From contig DWUU01000048.1 in the NCBI GenBank assembly GCA_019120575.1, positions 62,001 through 126,000 on the forward strand: DNA of 64,000 nt, given 5' to 3'. The translations under genes were made by a program, and so were the position numbers. This DNA comes from Candidatus Mediterraneibacter quadrami (GTDB taxonomy: Bacteria; Bacillota; Clostridia; Lachnospirales; Lachnospiraceae). Position 1 is the first letter of the stretch. Every line of letters begins with the position of its first letter. A model generated the notes under the pieces. It saw only the letters and a program-made list of their open reading frames with translations, was not told the origin of the DNA and ran no database searches. Of this stretch, positions 38,207-46,493 are shown one piece after another.

Positions 38207-38557
38207 GTGGATGATTACAGAAGCGAGATCAGAAAAATCTCAATGTCGGAGTTTTTCCCGGCCATTGTGCATATGAAAACGGATAAATGGAGACTCGTGC
38301 AGATCTGCGCCACAACGGTCGAGGGCGGATATGAGATGAGCTATTCATTCTGCAGAGGATACGATATGGTGACGCTCCGGCTGGAACCGAAGGAAGACGA
38401 GGAAGTGGCCAGCATCACGCAGATCTATCCGTGCGCGTATATTCAGGAAAATGAGGCGGCAGAGCTGTTCGGCGTGAAGATCGGAAGGATCAAGCCGGAT
38501 TATCAGGACAGGCTGTACCGGATCGACCAGACGGTGCCGTTTAAGGATAAGGAGTAG
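38207..38557 (+). CDS. echD: Ech hydrogenase subunit EchD (NuoC-like), GTG start
   Basis: A 116-residue hydrophilic subunit equivalent to NuoC. It reads MDDYRSEIRKISMSEFFP and contains ASITQIYPCAYIQENEAAELFGVKI, close to the conserved NuoC pattern of PSA...EREAYDLFGI. GTG 38207 is the only in-frame start near the ribosome site AGGCAGGTGA; the ATG four bases later is out of frame. It lies 6 bases after echC and 5 before echE. Confidence 0.92.
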   Translation: MDDYRSEIRKISMSEFFPAIVHMKTDKWRLVQICATTVEGGYEMSYSFCRGYDMVTLRLEPKEDEEVASITQIYPCAYIQENEAAELFGVKIGRIKPDYQDRLYRIDQTVPFKDKE

Positions 38558-38562
38558 GGAAT

Positions 38563-39642
38563 ATGGCAAAGAGAAGTATTATACCGTTCGGACCCCAGCA
38601 TCCTGTGCTCCCGGAGCCGGTGCATCTGGATCTGGTGCTGGAGGATGAGACGGTGGTCGGTGTGATCCCGAGCATCGGATTCGTCCACAGAGGGCTGGAG
38701 AAGCTGGTAGATAAAAGAGATTTCAAACAATACACCTATATCGCGGAGCGAATCTGCGGGATCTGCAGCTGCGGACACGGCCTTGGATACTGTCTGGCCG
38801 TAGAGCAGATCATGAATATCGAGGTGCCTGACCGGGCGAAATATCTGCGCACCATCTGGGTGGAGATGAGCCGTGTGCACAGCCATCTGCTGTGGCTCGG
38901 CCTGCTGGGAGACGCCATGGGATTTGAAAGCCTCCACATGGAGAGCTGGCGGTTGAGAGAGAAGATCCTTGATATGTTCGATGAGACCACCGGCGGCCGG
39001 ATCATCCATTCCGTCAACCAGGTGGGCGGCGTGCAGAAGGATATGGACAGCACCATGCTCAATGACATCCTCCGTGCTATCGATGAGATCGAGCGTGAAT
39101 TGCAGCCGATCGCAAAAACATTCCTGCACGACTATACGGTGCAGAGCCGTCTGAAAGGCGTTGGCATCCTTTCAAAGGACGACGCCATCGCTCAGGGCGC
39201 GGTAGGCCCCATGCTCCGTGCCAGCGGCGTGGAGTATGACGCCCGCCTGCTCGGGTACGGCGCGTATAAAGACCTGACCGTGGAGCCGGTGATTTCAAAA
39301 GACGGCGACTCCTACGGAAGATGCGAGGTCCGCATAAAAGAACTCTTCCAGAGTTTCGATCTGATAAGGGAAGCCATCGGCAAGATCCCCCAGGGGGACA
39401 TCAGCGTGCCGGTGAAAGGCAATCCGGACGGCGAATATTTCGTGCGGATCGAGCAGCCCAGAGGCGAGGCCATCTATTATGTAAAGGGCAGCGGAAAGAA
39501 GTTTGTCGACCGGTTCCGCCTGCGCACGCCGACGACGAGCAACATCCCGCCGATGGTGGAGATGCTGAAAGGCTGCCAGCTGGCGGATGTGCCGATCCTG
39601 ATCCTGACCATCGACCCGTGCGTGAGCTGCACGGAGCGCTAG
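38563..39642 (+). CDS. echE: Ech hydrogenase large (Ni-Fe) subunit EchE
   Basis: The catalytic subunit, 359 residues. Nickel ligands are in RICGICSCGH (Cys65, Cys68) near the start and DPCVSCTER (Cys353, Cys356) at the very end. Only three residues follow the last ligand, so there is no C-terminal peptide to be cut off by a maturation protease, and no such protease gene is in the cluster. PFGPQHPVLPEP at the start is typical of group 4. The subunit also resembles NuoD. Confidence 0.97.
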   Translation: MAKRSIIPFGPQHPVLPEPVHLDLVLEDETVVGVIPSIGFVHRGLEKLVDKRDFKQYTYIAERICGICSCGHGLGYCLAVEQIMNIEVPDRAKYLRTIWVEMSRVHSHLLWLGLLGDAMGFESLHMESWRLREKILDMFDETTGGRIIHSVNQVGGVQKDMDSTMLNDILRAIDEIERELQPIAKTFLHDYTVQSRLKGVGILSKDDAIAQGAVGPMLRASGVEYDARLLGYGAYKDLTVEPVISKDGDSYGRCEVRIKELFQSFDLIREAIGKIPQGDISVPVKGNPDGEYFVRIEQPRGEAIYYVKGSGKKFVDRFRLRTPTTSNIPPMVEMLKGCQLADVPILILTIDPCVSCTER

Positions 39643-39657
39643 GAAGGAGGGAACGGT

Positions 39658-40233
39658 ATGGAAAAGACGAAAATGTTTACACTTGCCGGCCGGATCGTGG
39701 GCAACCTTTTCAAAAAGCCGGCAACCACGCAATATCCTTTTGAACCTGTGGAATTTCCGGAGCGGATGCGCGGACACATTTCGATCAGGATCGAGGACTG
39801 CATCACCTGCGGCCTGTGCGCGAGAGCCTGCCCGTCCCTGGCGATCCAGGTGGACCGCAAGGCCGGGACATGGACCATCAGCCGGTTTGACTGCGTACAG
39901 TGCGGAAGCTGCGTGCTGGTCTGCCCGAAGAAATGCCTGACCATGGAGAAAGGCTACACAGAACCGGACATCATGAAGAAGAGCGACACGGTCGTGAAAC
40001 CGCAGGAAGAGAAGAAAGAGGCGGCCGGCGACGGCGCGGCGGCAGCAGCCGGCAAGCCGGTGATGGATGCGGAGAAGTGCGTATACTGTACGCTCTGTGC
40101 GAAGAAATGCCCGCAGGAAGCGATCCGGGTTGACCGGAAGGAAAAGATCTGGGAGCTGGACGAAGAAAAATGCGTGGAGTGCGGGATCTGCGCGGGAGCG
40201 TGCCCGAAGAAAGCAATCGAGATGAAAGGATAA
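39658..40233 (+). CDS. echF: EchF iron-sulfur subunit with an extra ferredoxin domain (four 4Fe-4S motifs)
   Basis: The electron-entry subunit, 191 residues, equivalent to NuoI. The first half has two CxxCxxCxxxCP motifs (Cys48/51/54/58 and 79/82/85/89), as in ordinary EchF. After an Ala/Lys/Glu-rich linker (about 105-135) comes a second ferredoxin-like domain with two more motifs (Cys141/144/147/151 and 172/175/178/182). The standard subunit has only the first pair, so this is an EchF-ferredoxin fusion with a predicted four clusters. A terminator follows. Confidence 0.95.
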   Translation: MEKTKMFTLAGRIVGNLFKKPATTQYPFEPVEFPERMRGHISIRIEDCITCGLCARACPSLAIQVDRKAGTWTISRFDCVQCGSCVLVCPKKCLTMEKGYTEPDIMKKSDTVVKPQEEKKEAAGDGAAAAAGKPVMDAEKCVYCTLCAKKCPQEAIRVDRKEKIWELDEEKCVECGICAGACPKKAIEMKG

Positions 40234-40245
40234 ATACGTCATTTG

Positions 40246-40277
40246 AAAATGCAGCGCGGATTTGTGCTGCATTTTTA
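40246..40277 (+). terminator. Terminator of the ech operon
   Basis: Perfect 10-bp stem AAAATGCAGC (40246-40255) and GCTGCATTTT (40266-40275), 10-base loop, with T continuing after the stem. It stands 13 bases after the echF stop. Confidence 0.85.
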
Positions 40278-40292
40278 TTGAAACTGAAAAAA

Positions 40293-40340
40293 CTTGAAAA
40301 CGTGATAAAACAGGCATGTAAAAATCTTGAAAACGTGATA
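40293..40340 (+). repeat. Direct repeat CTTGAAAACGTGATA before the endonuclease Q gene
   Basis: The 15-base sequence occurs at 40293-40307 and again at 40326-40340, 33 bases apart (about three helical turns). The first copy includes a possible -35 (TTGAAA, 40294-40299) with TGTAAA at 40317-40322 after 17 bases. It could be a pair of binding sites or chance duplication. Confidence 0.5.
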
Positions 40341-40356
40341 TTTGAGGTGAGAAACC

Positions 40357-41598
40357 ATGTATATCGGAGATTTACACATTCATTCCCGGTATTCCCGGGC
40401 GACGAGCAAAGACTGTACGCCTGAATATCTGGATCTCTGGGCGCGGCGCAAGGGGATCCACATCGTGGGAACCGGTGATTTTACCCATCCGGCGTGGCGG
40501 GAGAAACTGAAAGAGAAGCTGGAGCCGGCGGAAGACGGACTCTATGTGCTGAAAGACGGATACCGGATCAAAGAAGATCCGGTGCCGGGAGAGAGGATCC
40601 CCCGGTTTGTGGTGACCGGGGAGATCAGCTCGATCTATAAGAAGAACGGGAAAACCCGCAAGGTCCACAGCCTTATCCTCCTGCCGGGGCTGGAGGATGC
40701 GGAGCGGATCTCGGCCAGACTGGAACAGATCGGAAATATCCATTCGGACGGCAGGCCCATCCTGGGGCTGGACTGCCGGGATCTGCTGGAGATCGTTCTC
40801 GAACTGTGCCCACGGGCCGTCTGTGTGCCGGCGCATATCTGGACGCCTCATTTTTCCATGTTCGGGGCATTCTCAGGTTTTGACAGTGTGGAGGAATGTT
40901 TTGAAGATCTGACGCCTTATATCCATGCGGTGGAGACGGGACTTTCCTCGGATCCGCCGATGAACTGGCGCGTGTCCGCGCTGGACCGGTTTCAGTTGCT
41001 CTCCAACTCGGATGCACATTCGCCAGCAAAGCTGGGGCGGGAGGCGAACCTGTTCGACATTCAACTTTCTTATGAGGGATTGTATCAGGCTATACAGACC
41101 GGGGATGGACTGGGCGGCACGATCGAATTCTTTCCGGAGGAAGGCAAGTATTACATGGACGGCCACCGGAAATGCAGTCTCTGCCTGACACCGTCCGAGA
41201 CGATGAAATATAACGGGAAGTGCCCTGTATGCGGACGCAGGATCACCATCGGAGTCTCCCACCGGATCGGGGAGCTGGCGGACCGGCCGGAGGGGTATGT
41301 GAAACCCGGTGCGAAACCGTTTGAGCGTCTGATGCCGCTTCCGGAAGTAATTGGCGCGTCCGTGGGACGCGGGGCGGCCGGGGTAAGAGTGCAGAGAGAA
41401 TATCAGAGGCTGCTCGCGGAACTGGGAGCGGAATTTGAGATCCTGCGGAATATCCCGCTCGAAGACGTCCGCCGCACGGCGGGAAGCCGCGTGGCGGAAG
41501 GGATTCAGAGACTGCGGAACGGGCAGGTGGAATGTGTTCCCGGATTTGACGGAGAGTACGGTGTGATCCGGCTGTTCAGTGCGGAAGAAAAGCATTGA
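40357..41598 (+). CDS. Endonuclease Q-like PHP-domain DNA repair enzyme
   Basis: A 413-residue protein with a PHP phosphoesterase domain. It opens MYIGDLHIHSRYSRATS (His7 and His9 as metal ligands), continues with GTGDFTHP and AHIWTPHFS, and has SNSDAHS near residue 215. A zinc ribbon follows (CSLC...CPVC, about 277-293), then a helix-hairpin-like end with GRGAAGVRV. This order matches endonuclease Q, which cuts 5' of deaminated bases (uracil, hypoxanthine) and abasic sites. It is often misannotated as a UvrD-like helicase; no helicase motifs are present. Confidence 0.85.
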   Translation: MYIGDLHIHSRYSRATSKDCTPEYLDLWARRKGIHIVGTGDFTHPAWREKLKEKLEPAEDGLYVLKDGYRIKEDPVPGERIPRFVVTGEISSIYKKNGKTRKVHSLILLPGLEDAERISARLEQIGNIHSDGRPILGLDCRDLLEIVLELCPRAVCVPAHIWTPHFSMFGAFSGFDSVEECFEDLTPYIHAVETGLSSDPPMNWRVSALDRFQLLSNSDAHSPAKLGREANLFDIQLSYEGLYQAIQTGDGLGGTIEFFPEEGKYYMDGHRKCSLCLTPSETMKYNGKCPVCGRRITIGVSHRIGELADRPEGYVKPGAKPFERLMPLPEVIGASVGRGAAGVRVQREYQRLLAELGAEFEILRNIPLEDVRRTAGSRVAEGIQRLRNGQVECVPGFDGEYGVIRLFSAEEKH

Positions 41599-41623
41599 CA
41601 ACCGGCCGTCAATCCATTAGATT
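41595..41623 (+). promoter_or_regulatory. Promoter of the cvfB-like gene
   Basis: TTGACA (41595-41600), 17-base spacer, TAGATT (41618-41623). The -35 box overlaps the stop of the endonuclease Q gene; the next start codon is at 41684. Confidence 0.6.
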
Positions 41624-41683
41624 AAAGAAAGCCGGAGCGGATATGTTTCCGGGAGGTTTTGAATTTAAGAGGAGACAACAGAC

Positions 41684-42511
41684 ATGCGATTAGGAGAAAA
41701 ACAGGTCCTGACGGTTGTAAAAAAAGTAGATTTCGGCGTTTATCTCGGAACGGACGAGGAGCGCGTGCTCCTTCCGAAGAAGCAGGTTCCGGAAGGGATC
41801 GAACCGGGCGATCCGGTGGAAGTATTTCTTTATAAAGACTCCTCCGACCGGATGATCGCCACCACGCACGAACCGAAGATTACGCTGGGCGGACTGGCGG
41901 TGCTGGACGTCGCGGACGTGGGACGCATCGGAGCGTTTCTGGACTGGGGGCTTGAGAAGGACCTGCTGCTTCCGTATAAAGAGCAGACGGTGAAAGTGGA
42001 AAAAGGCGACCGCTGTCTGGTCAGCCTTTATATAGACAAGAGCGGACGGCTCTGTGCGACCATGAAAATATCTCAGATGCTGCGTACGGACTCCCCGTAT
42101 CAGAAGGATGACACTGTACACGGAACGGTTTACGGCGTGAGCCGGGAATACGGCGTTTTCGTCGCAGTTGATAATAAGTATTCCGCGCGGATCCCGCAGA
42201 AGGATGTATACGGGAAAATGTATCCGGGGCAGGAGATCGAAGCCCGCGTAGCCGGTGTGAAAGCCGACGGCAAGCTGGATCTGAGTCTGCGTCGCAGGAT
42301 CCCGGAGCAGATGGACGCAGATGCGGAGAGGATCATGGAGCGCATTGAAAAGAACGGCGGAGAGCTCGGTTTTACGGACAAGGCGGACCCGGACCGGATC
42401 CGGGAAGAGTTCGGGATGAGCAAGGCTGCGTTCAAACGGGCGGTCGGCCGGCTTCTGAAAGAGGGCCGGATAAAAATCGACAATAAAAAAGGAAAAATCT
42501 TGCATTCCTAA
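41684..42511 (+). CDS. cvfB: S1-domain RNA-binding protein, CvfB family
   Basis: A 275-residue cytoplasmic protein made of S1-type OB folds and a C-terminal winged helix. The repeats are visible as VVKKVDFGVYLGT (about 10-22), VADVGRIGAFLDWG (about 76-89) and VYGVSREYGVFVAV (about 148-161), and the tail AAFKRAVGRLLKEGRIKI is the winged helix. CvfB affects virulence-factor expression in Staphylococcus aureus; a role here is unknown beyond RNA binding. It starts at ATG 41684 after AAGAGGAG. Confidence 0.88.
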   Translation: MRLGEKQVLTVVKKVDFGVYLGTDEERVLLPKKQVPEGIEPGDPVEVFLYKDSSDRMIATTHEPKITLGGLAVLDVADVGRIGAFLDWGLEKDLLLPYKEQTVKVEKGDRCLVSLYIDKSGRLCATMKISQMLRTDSPYQKDDTVHGTVYGVSREYGVFVAVDNKYSARIPQKDVYGKMYPGQEIEARVAGVKADGKLDLSLRRRIPEQMDADAERIMERIEKNGGELGFTDKADPDRIREEFGMSKAAFKRAVGRLLKEGRIKIDNKKGKILHS

Positions 42512-42527
42512 ATAAATCAGGTATAAT
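42500..42527 (+). promoter_or_regulatory. Promoter of the 80-residue protein gene
   Basis: TTGCAT (42500-42505), 16-base spacer, perfect TATAAT (42522-42527). It overlaps the end of the cvfB-like gene. The leader includes an AGGAGT...ACTCCT inverted repeat that might fold. Confidence 0.65.
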
Positions 42528-42607
42528 AATCAGTAGGAGTGCACATCGTAAAACAGACGGTGAGACTCCTGCGAATAAGAAGGCATTGAAGAAAGGAGAA
42601 CCTGTAA

Positions 42608-42850
42608 ATGAAAGTTCAGAATATCACAGATATAGAAGGATTCTTTAAAGTTGTAGACGAGTGCAAGGGAAAAGTTGAACTCGTTACAGGCGAGGGAGAC
42701 AGACTGAATCTGAAGTCAAAGCTTTCCCAGTATGTATCCATGGCGAACATTTTCTCCAACGGTGAGATCCCGGAGCTGGAAGTGATCGCATATGAGAAAG
42801 AGGATACAGACAGACTGATCCATTTTATGCTGGATGGCGGACAGCAGTAA
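42608..42850 (+). CDS. Small conserved protein, possibly HPr-like fold
   Basis: An 80-residue protein with no signal or membrane segment. The pattern of strands around KVELVTGEGDRLNLKSKLSQYVSMANIFSN, broken by short helices, with a C-terminal helix LIHFMLDG, resembles short HPr-family proteins of Clostridia that lack the phosphorylatable His. Homologues are, as I recall, often found before dnaE, as here, and sometimes misnamed polyA polymerase. It has its own promoter and terminator. Phosphotransfer is not expected. Confidence 0.6.
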   Translation: MKVQNITDIEGFFKVVDECKGKVELVTGEGDRLNLKSKLSQYVSMANIFSNGEIPELEVIAYEKEDTDRLIHFMLDGGQQ

Positions 42851-42879
42851 GCTGATCCGTTATTAAAATGAGATTTAAG

Positions 42880-42911
42880 GGCGGTTCCCGCAGAGTGGAA
42901 ACCGCCTTTTT
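42880..42911 (+). terminator. Intrinsic terminator before dnaE
   Basis: GGCGGTT (42880-42886) pairs with AACCGCC (42900-42906) and is followed by TTTTT. It ends 21 bases before the dnaE start, so dnaE transcription may depend on read-through or an undetected promoter. Confidence 0.85.
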
Positions 42912-42932
42912 CTGATTTTACAGAGGTGTGCC

Positions 42933-45900
42933 ATGAGTTTTGTGCATTTGCATGTCCATACAGAGTACAGTCTGCTGGATGGATCCAATAAAATCAAAGA
43001 ATATGTCGCGCGGGTGAAAGAGCTCGGAATGAACAGCGCTGCGATCACAGATCACGGTGTGATGTACGGTGTGATCGATTTCTACAGGACTGCGCGCGCC
43101 CAGGGCATTAAACCGATCCTGGGATGCGAGGTCTATGTGGCGCCGAATTCCAGGTTTGACCGGGAAGTGACCGGCGGGGAAGACCGGTATTATCATCTGG
43201 TCCTTCTGGCAGAAAATAATGAAGGATACGATAACCTTGTGAAGATTGTATCAAAAGGCTTTACAGAGGGATACTATTACCGCCCACGCGTCGATAAAGA
43301 ACTTCTGAGGAAGCATCACAGCGGCCTCATAGCCTTAAGCGCCTGCCTTGCGGGGGAGGTCCAGCGGTATATCGTGAAAGGGCTTTATGACGAGGCGAAG
43401 AAGACGGCGCTGGAATACAGGGACATCTTCGGTGAAAACAACTATTTCCTGGAATTGCAGGATCATGGGATACCGGATCAGAAACTGGTTAATCAGCAGC
43501 TTATGAAAATGTCATCGGAAACCGGTATTGAACTTGTTGCAACCAACGATGTTCACTATACGTATGAGGATGACGCTGTTCCGCATGACGTGCTGCTCTG
43601 CCTTCAGACCGGCAAGAAATTTTCTGACGAGAACCGGATGCGCTATGAAGGCGGACAGTATTATGTGAAATCCCCGGCGGAGATGGAAAAGCTGTTCCCG
43701 TATGCTCTGCAGGCGCTGGACAATACACAGAAAATCGCAGACCGGTGCTCGGTGGAGATTGAGTTCGGCGTGCTGAAACTCCCCCAATATGATGTGCCGG
43801 ACGGATACACGTCCTGGGAATATCTGCAGAAGCTCTGCAGGGAAGGAATGGAGCGCAAGTACGGCGAACAGGCGGCTGGACTGAATGACAGGCTGGAATA
43901 TGAACTGAATACGATCAGGGATATGGGATTTATCGACTACTTTCTGATCGTCTGGGATTATGTAAAATACGCGAAGGATAACGGCATTCTGGTCGGACCG
44001 GGAAGAGGGTCGGCGGCTGGAAGTCTTGTATCGTACTGCCTGGATATTACAACCATCGACCCGATCCGGTACCAGCTTCTGTTCGAGCGGTTCCTGAATC
44101 CGGAACGTGTGTCCATGCCTGATATTGACGTGGATTTCTGCGATGTGAGACGGCAGGATGTGATTGACTATGTGGTGCAGAAATACGGGGGGGACAAGGT
44201 CGTTCAGATCATCACCTTCGGTACGCTGCAGGCCAGAGGCGTGATCCGCGATGTGGGGCGCGTGATGGATCTTCCGTATGCATTTGTAGACCAGATCGCA
44301 AAGATGATTCCGAAGGAGCCGGGCATTACCATTAACAGGGCGCTGCAGATCAGCCATGAACTGAGGAGCATCTGTGATTCGGACGACAGGGTCCGGGAGC
44401 TGATCGAAATGTGCAAACGGCTGGAAGGTCTGCCCCGGCATGCGTCCATGCATGCCGCGGGAGTCGTTATCAGCGGAAAATCCGTGGATGAGTACGTGCC
44501 GCTTTCACGGGCGGCTGACGGAACGGTTACAACCCAGTTTGTCGCACCGGAGCTTGAGGAACTGGGACTTCTGAAAATGGATTTCCTGGGGCTGCGCACC
44601 CTGACGGTGATCCAGAATGCAAGCGATATGGCCAGGAAGAAACAGCCGGATCTCAATATGTATACGATCGACTATGATGATCAGAAAGTATGGGATTATA
44701 TCGGAACAGGAAAGACGGAAGGCGTATTCCAGCTGGAAAGCGCGGGCATGAAGAACTTTATGACAGATCTTAAACCAAACAGCCTGGAGGAACTTATAGC
44801 CGGTATCTCGCTGTACCGCCCGGGGCCGATGGATTTTATCGATCAGTATATTGCCGGGAAAAATGATGCGTCTACGATCACGTATGAGTGTCCCCGACTG
44901 AAACCGATCCTGGAGCCGACGTACGGCTGTATCGTTTATCAGGAACAGGTCATGCAGATCGTGCGGGATCTTGCCGGATACACCCTGGGGCGCAGCGATC
45001 TTCTGCGCCGCGCCATGTCCAAGAAAAAAGCGGATGTGATGGAGAAAGAGCGGCAGATCTTCATCTACGGAGATCCGGATACCGATGTGCCAGGATGCAT
45101 AAAGAACGGCATAGATGAAAAGATTGCGAACCATATCTATGATGAGATGACGGATTTTGCCAAATACGCGTTTAATAAATCCCATGCGGCGGCCTATGCG
45201 GTCGTGGCGTATCAGACCGCCTGGCTGAAATATTATTATCCGCTTGAATTTATGGCGGCGCTGATGACATCCGTGATCGATACACCATCCAAAGTGGCCG
45301 GCTATATCTACACCTGCCGCCAGATGGGCATTAAGATCCTGCCGCCGGATATTAATCATGGAGAGGCGGATTTCTCCGTGGACGGTGAAAATATCCGGTA
45401 TGGACTGGCTGCGATCAAGAGCATCGGCCGTCCGATCGTTAATGCGATCGTGGAAGAGCGGACGGCGTTCGGTCCGTTCAGTAATCTGGAAGATTTTATT
45501 ACCCGGATGTCCGGAAGGGAGAATGTCAACAAACGGGCAATCGAGAATCTGATCAAATCCGGCGCGCTGGATACACTGGGCGGCACCCGCAAGCAGTTCA
45601 TGGTTATCTATATCCAGATCATGGATCATGTGAATCTGGAGAAAAAACATTCCATGTCCGGGCAGATGAGCCTTTTTGATCTGGTCAGTGAAGAACAGAA
45701 GAGCGAGTTTCAGATCCGCATGCCGGATGTCGGGGAATACTCAAAGGATAATCTTCTGGCGTTTGAGAAAGAAGTGCTCGGGGTCTATATCAGCGGGCAT
45801 CCGCTGGAGGAACACGAGGAAAAGTGGCGGAAAACCATTTCTGCGACAAGTCTCGATTTTCAGCTTGACGAGGAAACCGGGGCCTCGAAAGTCCGGGACG

Positions 45901-46406
45901 GTGCGAAAGAGATCATCGGCGGCATGATCGTTGACAAGACGGTGAAGCAGACAAAGACAAACCAGATGATGGCTTTTGTTACGGTCGAGGATCTCCTTGG
46001 AACGGTCGAGGTCGTGGTTTTTCCGAGGGATTATGAAAAAAGCCGGGAATATCTTGAGGTCGACAGTAAAGTGTTTATCCGGGGCAAAGTGTCTGAGGAA
46101 GATGAAAAGGCCAGCAAGCTGATCTGTGAGAAAGTGATCCCTTTTGAGAAGACAAAGCGGGAGCTGTGGATCCGGTTCCCGGACAAGGCGGCGTTTCTCG
46201 ATGAAGAGCAGATCGTCTACGGATACCTGGCGGATTCCGAGGGCGAGGATGAAGTCGTTATTTACTGTGCGAAAGAGCGGGCGGTAAAACGGCTTCCGCG
46301 AAACCGGAATATCCGGATTAATAATCAGATTCTGAGCAGACTGATGAACCACTACGGGGAGAGCAGCGTGAAAGTGGTTGAAAAAGTTATTGAAAACCAC
46401 TTCTAA
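42933..46406 (+). CDS. dnaE: DNA polymerase III alpha subunit, DnaE
   Basis: Replicative C-family polymerase, 1157 residues, the usual length for DnaE1-type. It begins with a PHP domain (HLHVHTEYSLLDG, residues 5-17). The palm carries PDIDVDF at about residues 392-398, the catalytic Asp pair, and the GRGSAAGSLVSY motif just before. The finger region, helix-hairpin-helix and a C-terminal OB domain (VDKTVKQTKTNQMMAF) follow. Firmicutes usually also have PolC, which is not in the window. The ribosome site is a modest AGAGGTG. Confidence 0.97.
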   Translation: MSFVHLHVHTEYSLLDGSNKIKEYVARVKELGMNSAAITDHGVMYGVIDFYRTARAQGIKPILGCEVYVAPNSRFDREVTGGEDRYYHLVLLAENNEGYDNLVKIVSKGFTEGYYYRPRVDKELLRKHHSGLIALSACLAGEVQRYIVKGLYDEAKKTALEYRDIFGENNYFLELQDHGIPDQKLVNQQLMKMSSETGIELVATNDVHYTYEDDAVPHDVLLCLQTGKKFSDENRMRYEGGQYYVKSPAEMEKLFPYALQALDNTQKIADRCSVEIEFGVLKLPQYDVPDGYTSWEYLQKLCREGMERKYGEQAAGLNDRLEYELNTIRDMGFIDYFLIVWDYVKYAKDNGILVGPGRGSAAGSLVSYCLDITTIDPIRYQLLFERFLNPERVSMPDIDVDFCDVRRQDVIDYVVQKYGGDKVVQIITFGTLQARGVIRDVGRVMDLPYAFVDQIAKMIPKEPGITINRALQISHELRSICDSDDRVRELIEMCKRLEGLPRHASMHAAGVVISGKSVDEYVPLSRAADGTVTTQFVAPELEELGLLKMDFLGLRTLTVIQNASDMARKKQPDLNMYTIDYDDQKVWDYIGTGKTEGVFQLESAGMKNFMTDLKPNSLEELIAGISLYRPGPMDFIDQYIAGKNDASTITYECPRLKPILEPTYGCIVYQEQVMQIVRDLAGYTLGRSDLLRRAMSKKKADVMEKERQIFIYGDPDTDVPGCIKNGIDEKIANHIYDEMTDFAKYAFNKSHAAAYAVVAYQTAWLKYYYPLEFMAALMTSVIDTPSKVAGYIYTCRQMGIKILPPDINHGEADFSVDGENIRYGLAAIKSIGRPIVNAIVEERTAFGPFSNLEDFITRMSGRENVNKRAIENLIKSGALDTLGGTRKQFMVIYIQIMDHVNLEKKHSMSGQMSLFDLVSEEQKSEFQIRMPDVGEYSKDNLLAFEKEVLGVYISGHPLEEHEEKWRKTISATSLDFQLDEETGASKVRDGAKEIIGGMIVDKTVKQTKTNQMMAFVTVEDLLGTVEVVVFPRDYEKSREYLEVDSKVFIRGKVSEEDEKASKLICEKVIPFEKTKRELWIRFPDKAAFLDEEQIVYGYLADSEGEDEVVIYCAKERAVKRLPRNRNIRINNQILSRLMNHYGESSVKVVEKVIENHF

Positions 46407-46418
46407 ATACGGTAAAAT
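46390..46418 (+). promoter_or_regulatory. Promoter of pfkA
   Basis: TTGAAA (46390-46395), 17-base spacer, TAAAAT (46413-46418), overlapping the last codons of dnaE. It predicts a leader of about 70 bases. Confidence 0.65.
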
Positions 46419-46493
46419 ATTTTCGGAATTGTTGAAGATTTGAGTTTCGTAAATTTTAACAATTATCTGACTCAGGGAAAGGTGGAGGAAAAC

